This document shows positions 23,911-32,800 of a stretch of 64,000 nucleotides of DNA, in pieces (the first letter of the stretch is position 1; every line of letters starts with the position of its first letter). Position numbers and translations under genes: made by a program. The DNA is from Polyangium sp. y55x31 (GTDB taxonomy: Bacteria > Myxococcota_A > Polyangia > Polyangiales > Polyangiaceae), in NCBI RefSeq assembly GCF_029946505.1, contig NZ_JARZHG010000001.1:186001-250000 (forward strand). The letters run 5' to 3'. The notes beneath the pieces are model-generated. The model saw nothing but the letters and a program-made list of their open reading frames with translations. It had not been told where the DNA came from and did no database searches.

Positions 23911-24202
23911 CGGGGCGCCGCCCCGGACCCCGCGGGGGCTGTCCGCCCCTCGACCCGGACCAGCGCAAGCGCTGGACCTTTTGTGGAAGAACTGCGCGGT
24001 GCGCAGTTCTTCCAACGGGCCGGTGGCAAGACCAAAGACGGCGTTGCCAGTCGAAACGTCAGCTGGCAGGGTCGTCGCCGGTCTTGACTCGGCCTGTTCG
24101 ATGAACTGCGCACCGCGCAGTTCATCGACCCCGAGTCCAGCGCTTGCGCTGGTCCGGGTGCAGGGGCGGATAGCCCCTGCTGGGGCCTGGGGCAACGCCC
24201 CA
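23911..24202 (+). repeat. Nested inverted-repeat element, copy A
   Basis: About 290 bp bounded by GC-rich hairpins (CGGGGCGCCGCCCCGG at the left, GGGGCAACGCCCC at the right). Inside are CCAGCGCAAGCGCTGG (23960-23975) and its counterpart at 24137-24152, then a GAAGAACTGCGC palindrome (about 23987-24013) and a GATGAACTGCGC palindrome (about 24100-24126). The same elements in the same order occur as a reverse complement at 49221-49550. It has no coding potential that I can see. Confidence 0.85.
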
Positions 24203-24346
24203 GCGAATCGGCTTCCCGATGAGACCAATGCACGAGCACCGTGGCGCATCGCTCCGCGACCACGGTTTGTAACGACAACTCCTCGCGTCACCGACATCCG
24301 TTTTTCCCGCTTGACGCGCTCGCGCATTCGATCCTTTCATCCCGCG

Positions 24347-24754
24347 ATGGAACAACCTGCAAGTTCACGCAAACTCACGATCGCGGGCTGGGTGCTCTCG
24401 GGGCTCGTTGCGCTCTTCCTGGGCGTCGTCAGCGCGGGGGGCAAATTCATCCAGCCGCCGCCGCCTGGCGTCCTCGAGGGGGCGGCGCACCTCGGCCTCC
24501 CCATCGAAAAATACCCGGCCATCGGCGTCGTCGAGATCGCCTGCGTGATCCTGTTCTTGGTCCCGCGCACGGCGCTCGTTGGGGCCATCCTCGTCGCGGC
24601 GTACCTCGGCGGCGCTACGGCGATCCACGTCCGCGTCGGCGATCCTTGGTTCCTGCCGCCCCTCGTCGGCGTGATCGCGTGGGTGGGTTACGGCCTGCGC
24701 CGGCCCGACATCATTCGCACCGCATTCGCGGCGCCTCCGAAAACATCCAAGTGA
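24347..24754 (+). CDS. DoxX-like small membrane protein
   Basis: A 135-residue inner-membrane protein with about four hydrophobic segments (starting WVLSGLVALFLGVVSAGGK, then VVEIACVILFLVP, LVGAILVAAYLGGATA and PLVGVIAWVGY). The pattern of GGATAIHVRVGD before the last helix is typical of DoxX/DoxX-like proteins. The family is linked to redox functions but its biochemical role is unclear. The frame is open upstream through the repeat element; the ATG at 24347 precedes the first membrane helix. It converges on the beta-propeller lipoprotein gene. Confidence 0.75.
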   Translation: MEQPASSRKLTIAGWVLSGLVALFLGVVSAGGKFIQPPPPGVLEGAAHLGLPIEKYPAIGVVEIACVILFLVPRTALVGAILVAAYLGGATAIHVRVGDPWFLPPLVGVIAWVGYGLRRPDIIRTAFAAPPKTSK

Positions 24755-24762
24755 TGGAGTGT

Positions 24763-24793
24763 GCGAGGCGGCGTGGGGAACGCGCCGCCTCGC
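24763..24793. terminator. GC hairpin between convergent genes
   Basis: A perfect 11-bp stem (GCGAGGCGGCG with CGCCGCCTCGC) and a 9-nt loop lie between the ends of the DoxX-like gene (plus) and the beta-propeller gene (minus). There is no T-tract, so termination is only probable. Confidence 0.5.
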
Positions 24794-24806
24794 GCCATGG
24801 GGAGGG

Positions 24807-27800
24807 TTACTGGCTTCCGGGCAGATTTACGTCGTCTTCGTCTGCCTGCAGGATGCCACGACGTCCAGCGGCGAAGAGGACGTCGTCGCCGTCGACGAGC
24901 AGGTTTGGCTGCGGCTCGGGCCAGTATTCCGAGAACGTGCCTTGCGGGATGTAGAAGAAGCTCAGCGCCTTGAGGTGATTGGGCTTGGCGGCCACGGTGA
25001 GCACGCCTCCGGGGATGTCGAAGAAGAGATTGTCGCCGCGGGCGCCGTCGAGCGCCATCCATGATTGAATGAGGGATTGCCCGCGCACGGTGTAGCCGCG
25101 CACGCCGGAGCCCGAGGCCGGCTTCAGCAGGGCGACCTTGGCCCGCGCGTCCCACGGAGGCCCGTCGTAGAAGGGCTTCCACGCGAGGCCGTGGGTCACG
25201 ACGGGCCAGCCGTCCTCGTCCGCGACGACGGTGTATACCTCCCGGTTCGGGAATCGCTGATAATTCTTCAGCTCGGCGACGCCGTCGTCGAGCTCCACCC
25301 GCGCCACGGCCGACTCCAGGAACGCGTCGCCCCAGACCGGATCGCGGGTGATGAGCTCGTCGTCGTCGACCCCGACGATCCGCCCCGGCACGTTGATCTT
25401 CGACACGACCGGCTGCCCCGGCTGCCCGAGGTCGATCTTCTCGACGAAGTATTTTACGTGAGGCCGGAGATCGCCCGGCTTCGTGGCCGGCGTCTTCGTC
25501 GTGACGTAGAGATCCTCGCCGTCCGAGAACGTGCTCACGTATTCTTCATCGGCTCCGAATGTGATGGTCGGACGCACCGCGGGGTGCGCCGGGTCCGAGA
25601 GATCGAGCACGCCGACGGTGGCGTGCCGGACCTCGCGGTACGTGCTCCCCGGCCAGCAGTAGCCGTTGATGTACGGCTGCGCCGCCGCGAAAGCGACGGG
25701 CACGCAGGTGGGGTCGGCGCCGACGTGGTCGGTGCATTGCGCGAAACCACCATCGCAGGCGAAGTCGTCCGTGCCGAGCGGCGCCTGGCAATGCATGCGG
25801 CCCGTCCAGTAGGTGCAGCCCTCCTCGCCGTAGCATTCCGAGTACTGCTGGTTCGGGAGATACGAGCAATCCTCGACGTCGGCGCCATACGTGTACGTGG
25901 GGTCGGGGGGAACGGCTACGAAGACGAGCGACTTGTTCCCCGGGTACACGGCCGGCACCCAGCTCCCGGCGAACGGCAACCCGGTGATCACGAAATCGCC
26001 CGTGGATTTCGGATGCAGCGGATTCGAGAGGTCGATGATGGTGATCGTATACTCTTGCCAGTTCGAGACACGTATGGCGGTCAAAAGATGGCCGACCTTG
26101 TAATAATACGCGCTCGGCGGCACCTCGATGCTCGCGAGCGTCGGGGCGTATTGGGTCTCGCCCGATCGGGAGGTGACCTCGACGCGGGCCTTCACGGTGG
26201 GCTTCGACCAGTAGGTCGTGTCCTCCGGGTTCTGCACGCGCACCCGGTAATTGCCATATCGGAAGATGGCGAGGTAATTCGGCGCGAGGAAGACGTGGCC
26301 GCGTTTCGTGGGGTTGTCGACGTCGCTGCGGTCGTACAGGCCGAACTCGGTCTGGGTCAGGCCCGCGGCGCCCGTGCCCGAGGTCGGGAATCCGCGGAGC
26401 ATGCGGCTGTTCAGCGGGAGCAGCCCGCGGCGCGTGACCGTGCTGCCCGAGAACGTGAAGAGCTGCACGCCGGAGGTATAAGGCACATTGCTCCAATCGC
26501 CGCTGCTATACGCCACGAGCGCGAGCCCCGTCTCGGTCTCGCCGCTCGGCGCCTGCACGTTCACTGCGTTCTCGAGCACGGAAAACGCGCGCCAGTTGCC
26601 GGCGAGCTCCGCTTCTCCTTGCCAGTTGCTGGTGAACGGGTCCACGGCGGCGCGCGCGAGCAGGGGATTGGAGCTGTTCGCGTCGTAGAGGCTGACCGCG
26701 ACATGGTAATACCACGTGCCGGTCCGACCGGCGCTGATCAGGCGGCTTCCCCCGAAGACCGGTCGGAAATGGTCCTCCACGCCCGGCTGGGACGACGTCC
26801 CGAGGGATCCCACATGCCCCGCCGTGTCGACGGAGAATACGTGAACCGTTCCACTTTCCAGGAGCGTGGTCGAGACGTAGGCCTTGTCCTCGGTGAAAAG
26901 CGCGCCGTGAATGGCCTGGCCGGGCGCGAAATCCGCGTGCTCGATCGGCGTGGGGTTTCCCGGCCCCGACGCGTTCCACGTCTGCAGGTGCACGCTCGCC
27001 TCGGGCATGTCGACCCTCGTCCCGGAGAACGCGCGAAGCGTCGAGCCCTGCAGATCCACGTGGGTCTCGTTGAGGATGGTGTCCGCCGTGATCACCTTCC
27101 CGCGCACGCTCAGCGTGCCGCCTGCGCCGATGTCGATGATGCTGACGTGATTCGCCGGATCCCGGGCGACCCTCGCGGTGTGCACCGCGACCAGCGCGCC
27201 ATTCTCGATCACGAGGCCCCGCAGATCACCGGGGAACCCGACCGTGCTCGTGAGGGAGGGCCCGCTGCTCGTCAGCGCGAATCGCTTGATGGAGGTCTGG
27301 TGTCGCCCCTCGGAGTACCCGGTCCCTGGAACGGGGAACCAGCCGTACTCGGTGGTGCCCACGTAGAGCACGCCGCCGTCGAGACGGCTCGCCTTGACGG
27401 TCCCCGAAAGCAGGGTTTGCGACACGACCTCGGGGTGCTCTCGATCGCTGATGTCGACCTCGAGAATGGACGGGCCCGTGCTGCCGTCCGCGGCGATCCG
27501 CGCCGGATCGGGTCGATAACCTTGCACGCCGCTCACGAGGACGAACGCGCGATCGCCCTTCACGTGCATCTGGAGCACGCCTCCGGCAATCGGCAGCCGT
27601 CCCACGATGCGCGGCTCGTCGGGGTCTTGCACGTCGATGACCTGCAGACCGCGGAAGGAGCTCAGGTTGAGCACGTACCCGTCGCCGAGCACCTCGTAAG
27701 TGTCGCCTTGCGCGCTCGTCGTGCTCGGCGCTCCGAGCTCGCCCGCGCCCTTTGCCGCAACGGTCTGCTCCTCCTCTTCTTCTTCCTCTTCTTCCTCTTC

Positions 27801-28010
27801 CTCGCCCCACCCCACGAAGTAGGGAAGCGGCTCGGCGGAAAGGAAGGACGTCGGCCCCTGAATCGCCTCGGTGGCCTCGGCCGTTTCCGTTTCTTCCGAA
27901 GGTGTCTCCGTGCGGGTCGTGCACCCCTGCCCGACCAGAAGTAGCAACGCGGCCGAATACCGCGCAGCACGCGCGACTCGGCCGTCCTGGATGAAGGTCT
28001 TCATGTTCAT
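24807..28010 (-). CDS. Secreted beta-propeller lipoprotein with poly-Glu tract
   Basis: A protein of 1067 residues starting MNMKTF with GGGAG upstream; the frame is open for 91 more codons but these look non-coding. A signal peptide ends at a lipobox-like LVGQGC (the -3 position is not ideal). A run of 12-13 glutamates follows. The rest is a beta-propeller of the secreted type distantly related to WD-40 (repeated units such as GLQVIDVQDPDEPRIVGRL, ITIIDLSNPLHPKSTGDF, VGVLDLSDPAHPAVRP). A Cys-rich insert lies around residues 710-770 (CSYLPNQQYSECYGEEGC). The ligand is unknown. A sigma70-like promoter lies 43 bases upstream of the start. Confidence 0.85.
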   Translation of the reverse strand: MNMKTFIQDGRVARAARYSAALLLLVGQGCTTRTETPSEETETAEATEAIQGPTSFLSAEPLPYFVGWGEEEEEEEEEEEEQTVAAKGAGELGAPSTTSAQGDTYEVLGDGYVLNLSSFRGLQVIDVQDPDEPRIVGRLPIAGGVLQMHVKGDRAFVLVSGVQGYRPDPARIAADGSTGPSILEVDISDREHPEVVSQTLLSGTVKASRLDGGVLYVGTTEYGWFPVPGTGYSEGRHQTSIKRFALTSSGPSLTSTVGFPGDLRGLVIENGALVAVHTARVARDPANHVSIIDIGAGGTLSVRGKVITADTILNETHVDLQGSTLRAFSGTRVDMPEASVHLQTWNASGPGNPTPIEHADFAPGQAIHGALFTEDKAYVSTTLLESGTVHVFSVDTAGHVGSLGTSSQPGVEDHFRPVFGGSRLISAGRTGTWYYHVAVSLYDANSSNPLLARAAVDPFTSNWQGEAELAGNWRAFSVLENAVNVQAPSGETETGLALVAYSSGDWSNVPYTSGVQLFTFSGSTVTRRGLLPLNSRMLRGFPTSGTGAAGLTQTEFGLYDRSDVDNPTKRGHVFLAPNYLAIFRYGNYRVRVQNPEDTTYWSKPTVKARVEVTSRSGETQYAPTLASIEVPPSAYYYKVGHLLTAIRVSNWQEYTITIIDLSNPLHPKSTGDFVITGLPFAGSWVPAVYPGNKSLVFVAVPPDPTYTYGADVEDCSYLPNQQYSECYGEEGCTYWTGRMHCQAPLGTDDFACDGGFAQCTDHVGADPTCVPVAFAAAQPYINGYCWPGSTYREVRHATVGVLDLSDPAHPAVRPTITFGADEEYVSTFSDGEDLYVTTKTPATKPGDLRPHVKYFVEKIDLGQPGQPVVSKINVPGRIVGVDDDELITRDPVWGDAFLESAVARVELDDGVAELKNYQRFPNREVYTVVADEDGWPVVTHGLAWKPFYDGPPWDARAKVALLKPASGSGVRGYTVRGQSLIQSWMALDGARGDNLFFDIPGGVLTVAAKPNHLKALSFFYIPQGTFSEYWPEPQPNLLVDGDDVLFAAGRRGILQADEDDVNLPGSQ

Positions 28011-28059
28011 GGTCTCCCGTCTCCGCCCATCACATGGAATGAAGGGCGATAGACCCACC

Positions 28060-28088
28060 ATGACATCGACCTTATGGAGTGGTGTCAA
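28060..28088 (-). promoter_or_regulatory. Candidate sigma70 promoter of the beta-propeller lipoprotein gene
   Basis: On the minus strand TTGACA (28088-28083) is followed by 17 bases and then TGTCAT (28065-28060). Predicted transcription would begin near 28053, giving a leader of roughly 43 bases with a GGGAG ribosome-binding site before the ATG at 28010. The -35 is a perfect consensus; the -10 matches four of six. Confidence 0.5.
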
Positions 28089-28149
28089 CACACATGTTTC
28101 CGAGGGCACCTCTCCGCCCCCTCCGTCGACTGCGCGGGTCGACGTCAGG

Positions 28150-28854
28150 CTAAAACGGCCAGGATTGCAGCGCGACGCGCACGGGCTTCTGATGCGCCTG
28201 CAAGGACAGGAAACCGGCGCACGGGCCTTTCCAAGGGGCCGAAAGCACGTTGTACGCCCCGGTCGCCGTCCATTCGATGTCACCGTCCCATGGCGTTCGG
28301 AGTGAAAACGTCACGCGCCCCGTGTGCACGAAGCCATGCTCGGCCGTCCAGAGGCCGGCGACGAGCTCCAAGGCGCCCTTGCCGATTTCGTGCTCGGTGC
28401 GAAGGAGGACGTTGACGAGCGACGCGAGTGGATCTTCGAGATACGGCAGGGCCGCGGGTTTCCAGGCTCGGCGCGCCTGATCATATCGATACGTCGTTCG
28501 CAGGCAAAGCATGCGTTGCTCGCCTTTCATCACGACGCGGGCCTCGTCGCCGAGCTCCTCCGCGGCGCGGCGAAAGAGGCGATCGTCAGGGCAACGCGGG
28601 GCGAGGAGGTAGTTGCATCCGAGGACGAATGCGCTGGACGGCTCGCCGGCCAGGTAATCATGGACCGCACACATCCCGAGGACGCCCGGGCCCGCGAGCC
28701 TTTGGCAGCTCCACTTCTCCATCGTCTGCATGAGCTGGATGCCGGGACCGATGACGCCGACACGCATCGCGAAGCTTGCCCGATCGAACCACGACGGCGC
28801 GGGAATGGGCCGGTTCCCAATGATGAAGTGGTCTGCGATGCACCAGTCGCCCAT
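28150..28854 (-). CDS. Hypothetical protein paired with a phosphatase
   Basis: A 234-residue soluble protein with no signal peptide or recognised domain. Visible traits are a Cys-containing central stretch (MCAVHDYLAGE, CNYLLAPRCPDD) and an aromatic-rich C-terminal third (TPWDGDIEWTATGAYNV). The start at 28854 is six bases downstream of the stop of the phosphatase gene, so the two are probably one transcript and may work together. The frame is open upstream, but that part overlaps the phosphatase gene. Confidence 0.65.
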   Translation of the reverse strand: MGDWCIADHFIIGNRPIPAPSWFDRASFAMRVGVIGPGIQLMQTMEKWSCQRLAGPGVLGMCAVHDYLAGEPSSAFVLGCNYLLAPRCPDDRLFRRAAEELGDEARVVMKGEQRMLCLRTTYRYDQARRAWKPAALPYLEDPLASLVNVLLRTEHEIGKGALELVAGLWTAEHGFVHTGRVTFSLRTPWDGDIEWTATGAYNVLSAPWKGPCAGFLSLQAHQKPVRVALQSWPF

Positions 28855-28859
28855 GGGCT

Positions 28860-29306
28860 TTACGTGTCGCCCCGGGCAGCCGTGTCGGCCCTCTCGTAGT
28901 GGTAGGTCTCCAGCATCGTCCGATACACCCGCATGTTCGGCCGATATCGGCGAAAATACTCGGCGTCGTCGCCGGTGAGCACCTTCGAGATGGCGGCGGC
29001 GACGGCCGGCGAGCGGCACATCCCGGCGTCGCAATGGACGACGAGCCGCTCGATGTGCGAGAGGTGTTCTTCCACGAGGTCCCAGATCGCGCGGGCATGG
29101 GCGCGCGAGAAGAGCGATTCTTCGGGAATCGACTCGGTCTTCGCGTCCGCGTCCGCGAACGCGAGGCGCAGAAGAGCACGACAGTGTGGAGACGCTGGGA
29201 TCCGAGCGTGATCCGCCTCGCTCGACGTGATCGAGACGACCACATGGGGGACGTCGTGCGGCCGAACCCGCTCGACAGCGCCGCGACTGTAGACGAAGAT
29301 CTCCAC
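28860..29306 (-). CDS. Protein tyrosine/dual-specificity phosphatase-like protein
   Basis: A 148-residue protein with the signature VVHCDAGMCRSPAVAAA, that is HCX5RS with catalytic Cys and Arg, at about residues 88-105. This is the P-loop of tyrosine and dual-specificity phosphatases. A candidate general acid lies in the preceding segment. The substrate could be a phosphoprotein; three Ser/Thr kinase-related genes occur in this window, but no direct link is shown. The start is GTG and has no strong ribosome-binding site. It is divergent from the small lipoprotein gene by only 39 bases. Confidence 0.75.
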   Translation of the reverse strand: MEIFVYSRGAVERVRPHDVPHVVVSITSSEADHARIPASPHCRALLRLAFADADAKTESIPEESLFSRAHARAIWDLVEEHLSHIERLVVHCDAGMCRSPAVAAAISKVLTGDDAEYFRRYRPNMRVYRTMLETYHYERADTAARGDT

Positions 29307-29345
29307 GTGGAACGTGATATCCCGACGCCCCGCCGGAAGCCAGCC

Positions 29346-29762
29346 ATGAAAACGTCGCGACTCTTCGTCCTCGTCGTCCTGGGACTCGCGAGCTGCGCGG
29401 CCCCGCCCGGGGATGCGTCCGTCGATGCGCCCACGAACCTGGCCTCCTCGTGCCCGACGAACGAGATCTCATTCACGAAGGAGACGGGATGCATGAACGA
29501 CGGCTCGGTCGAGTTTTGCTTGCCGACGGGCAATGAAGCGCTCGTCGCGCGGGTCCGGGAGATCGCGCCGACGATCGAGGCGGGATCGTCGCGCGGCCGC
29601 GCGGGGTGCAATCTGCCGGCCGAGACGCTGTATTTCTTCCCCACGGGCGAGGCCGAGTGCGTCGCGCGCCACGGCGCGCTCGTGGATGCGGCGTGGGACA
29701 AGATCTGCCGGATCGCGGCGCTGCCGGAGGTCCGGAAGATCGTGCCGACATGGTACGAGTGA
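29346..29762 (+). CDS. Small hypothetical lipoprotein
   Basis: A 138-residue protein with a signal peptide ending in the lipobox LASC (residues about 14-17), preceded by GGAAG as ribosome-binding site. The mature part has four further cysteines (SSCPTNEISF, TGCMNDG, EFCLP, RAGCNLPAE), suggesting disulfides in the periplasm or at the surface. Function unknown. It lies 80 bases upstream of the kinase-AAA-TPR gene in the same direction and could share its promoter. Confidence 0.7.
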   Translation: MKTSRLFVLVVLGLASCAAPPGDASVDAPTNLASSCPTNEISFTKETGCMNDGSVEFCLPTGNEALVARVREIAPTIEAGSSRGRAGCNLPAETLYFFPTGEAECVARHGALVDAAWDKICRIAALPEVRKIVPTWYE

Positions 29763-29842
29763 GCCTCGGAGACGAGCGTCGACACGCACGCAGCGCGTCC
29801 AGTCGCCTGCGTGGCGCGTAGGCACGCTGGGAGGGTACCAGT

Positions 29843-32800
29843 ATGCGTGTCCTGTCGGCGGGCGACGTGGTCGCCGGACGGTTCGAGGTCGTGTGCCTCG
29901 TCGCGCGGGGCGGAATGGGCACCGTCTATCGGGCGATCGACCATTCGGAGGGAACGACGGTGGCGCTCAAGCTGATCGCGCTGCCGACAGGCGACAAGAA
30001 CACGCCGTCGCGCTTCGAGCGCGAGGCGGCGATGCTCGCGCGGGTGAAGCATCCGCGCATCGTGCGGTACGTGGCGCGCGGGCTCCTCGACGCCGGGCAC
30101 GGGTATCTCGCGATGCAATGGCTCGACGGCGAAGATCTGCGCAGCGTCCTGCAGCGAGGGCCCCTCGCGGCGGCCGACGCGCTCGCCGTGCTCGCGTGCG
30201 CGGCCGAGGCGCTCGCGGCGGTGCACGCCGAGGGGATCGTGCACCGCGACGTGAAGCCCGCGAATCTGTTTCTGCGCGGCGGGACCAGCGCGGACGTGGT
30301 GCTGCTCGATTTCGGCATCGCGCGGCCGCTCCAGGCCGCGAAGCGGCTCACGGCGGCGGGCACGCTCGTGGGAACGCCGCACTACATGGCGCCGGAGCAG
30401 CTCGTCGACGGCGGGAGAATCGGGCCCGCGACGGACGTGTTTTCCCTCGGATGTATCTTTTACGAATGCCTCACGGGGCGGCCCGCGTTCGACGCGGCGC
30501 ACGTCGCGGGCGTGCTCGCGCGCATTCTTTACGACGATCCCGCCTCGGTGCGCGCCACGCGCCCCGCCATCCCGCGAGAATGGGAGGACCTCCTCGTTCG
30601 AATGCTCAGCCGAGACGCCGAGCGGCGTCCGAGGGACGGCGCGGCGCTGCAAAACCTCGTCTCCGCGCTGCCCGCGGTCACGGCGGAGGAACACCTGCCC
30701 CTCTCGCTCCACGGCCCCGCGGCGCCCCTGGAGTCCGGCGAGCAGACGCTCGTGACGCTCGTGCTCGCCACGTTCGGCCCTCCGGAAGGCGGCGATCCGG
30801 CCGAGGCTCCGGCGATGGAGACGGGCCGCATGGAGGCGGCGCGGAGGGCGCTGCCGCTCATGGGGTTTTCCGTGGAGGAGCTCGCGGAGAGCTCGATCCT
30901 CGCATCCGTCGCGTCGCCCGGAATGGTCACGGACCAGGCGCGGATCGCCGCGCGCGGGGCGCTTTATTTGCGCGAGCTCTGGCCCGACGCGCGGCTCGGG
31001 GTGGTGACGGGCCGCGCGTTGATGGGGCGAACGACACGCACGGGCGAGGCCGCCTTTCGCGCAATGAAGCTGCTCGAAGATCGCAGCCACGAGGCGCAGG
31101 AGGGCGTCTGGCTCGACACGGTCACGGCCGCGCTGCTCGATTCACGTTTCGTCACCCAGAACAAGACGAACGGGACGCTCTTGCTCGCCGAGCGCCCGGA
31201 CGAGGGCACCGGGCGATTGCTGCTCGGCAAACCGACGCCGTGCGTGGGGCGCGAGGTCGAGCTGATGGAACTCGAAGGCCTGCTCGGACGGGCGATCGAG
31301 GACGGCGAGCCACAAGGCGTGCTCTTGCTCGGGCCCCCGGGGACGGGAAAATCGCGGCTCTTCGGCGAGCTTGCGCGCCGGATTCGCGCGACGCACCCCG
31401 AGACGTTGCTCCTCGTGGGCCACGGCGATCCGCTGACGGCGGGCTCGCCGTACGGGGTCTTGCGGGACGCATTGCGCAGGTACGCGGGGCTCGATTCGAT
31501 CGAGGATCCCGAGAGCGCGCGCAACGGGGTGCTCGAGCGGCTCTGCGAGCACGTGGACACGAAAAATCGGCGGCGCGTGGGCGAGTTCCTCGGCGAGCTC
31601 TGCGGCGTCCCCTTCCCTGCCGAGGCGAGCCCGCCGCTGCTCGCCGCGCGAAACGACGCGCAGGTGATGGAGGAGCAGATCGGCCAAGCGTTCTCCGAAT
31701 GGATGGCGTCCGCGTGCGCGGCGCGGCCCGTGACCCTGGTCCTCGAGGATCTGCACTGGGGCGACGCGCTGACGGTGAAGCTCGTGCGGAGCCTGCTGCG
31801 CAGCGCGGGCGTGATGCCCTTGTTCGTGTTTTGCCTGGGCCGACCCGAGACGCGCGAGCTGTTCCCGCACATGGCCTCCTCGCGGATGCACGAAATGTCC
31901 TTGCGACCGCTCGGCCGACGGGCGATCGAGCGGCTCGTCAAGAGCGTGCTCGGCGATTCCATCGCCCCCGAGACGGTGGAGCGCATCGAAAAACTCTCCG
32001 AGGGCAATGCGTTGTTCCTGGAGGAGCTCATCCGGGCCGCGGCGGAAGGCAAGATGAGCGAGGCGCCGGAGACGGTCGTGGCCATGCTCCAGGCGCGTTT
32101 GTCGAAAGCGTCGTCGCCGGAGCGGCGGCTTCTGCGCGCGGCGAGCGTCGTGGGCGAGACGTTCTGGGTGGGCGCGGTCCGGCGGATCGTCGCGGCGTGG
32201 GGAGCGCGCGACGACGTGGACGGGTGGCTCGAGCGACTCGTGGAGGAAGAGCTCGCCACGCGGCACAAGGAGAGCCGATTTCCCCGGGAGATCCAGATGG
32301 GATTCCGGCACGCGCTCGTGAAGGACGCAGCGTATGGGCTCTTGACGGAAGCGGATCTAAAAAGCGCGCATCTCGCGGCGGGAGCATGGCTCGAAAGCGC
32401 GGGCGAGACCGATGCGATGGCGCTCGCGGGGCACGCGGAGGAAGGCGGAGATCTCGCGCGGGCGGCACGGTTTTATGCGAATGCGGCGGCGGAGTCGCTC
32501 GGGCGGAACGACCTCCGGGAAGCGGCGCAACGCGCGGGAAAGGGGCTCGGCTGCGGGGCGGAGGGCCTGCTCCGCGGCGAGCTCTGCGCGATCGTCGCCC
32601 TGGCGAGATACGGCCTCGGGGTTTGGCCGGAGTCCACCGCGCCGGGGCTCGAAGCGCTCGCCACGCTTCCCAAAGGGAGCTACTGGTGGTGCCGGACGGC
32701 GGAGCGGATGATCCACGCATTGCCGCAGGTGGGGGACATCGATTCCTTTTTGAAGCTCGCGGAAGAGGTTTGTCAGGTGGATCCTCCGCCCGAGGCGCTC

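Noticed and set aside
25065-27944. 959-codon plus-strand frame over the beta-propeller gene
   Set aside because: Shadow of the minus-strand gene, which has a promoter, a ribosome-binding site and clear propeller repeats.
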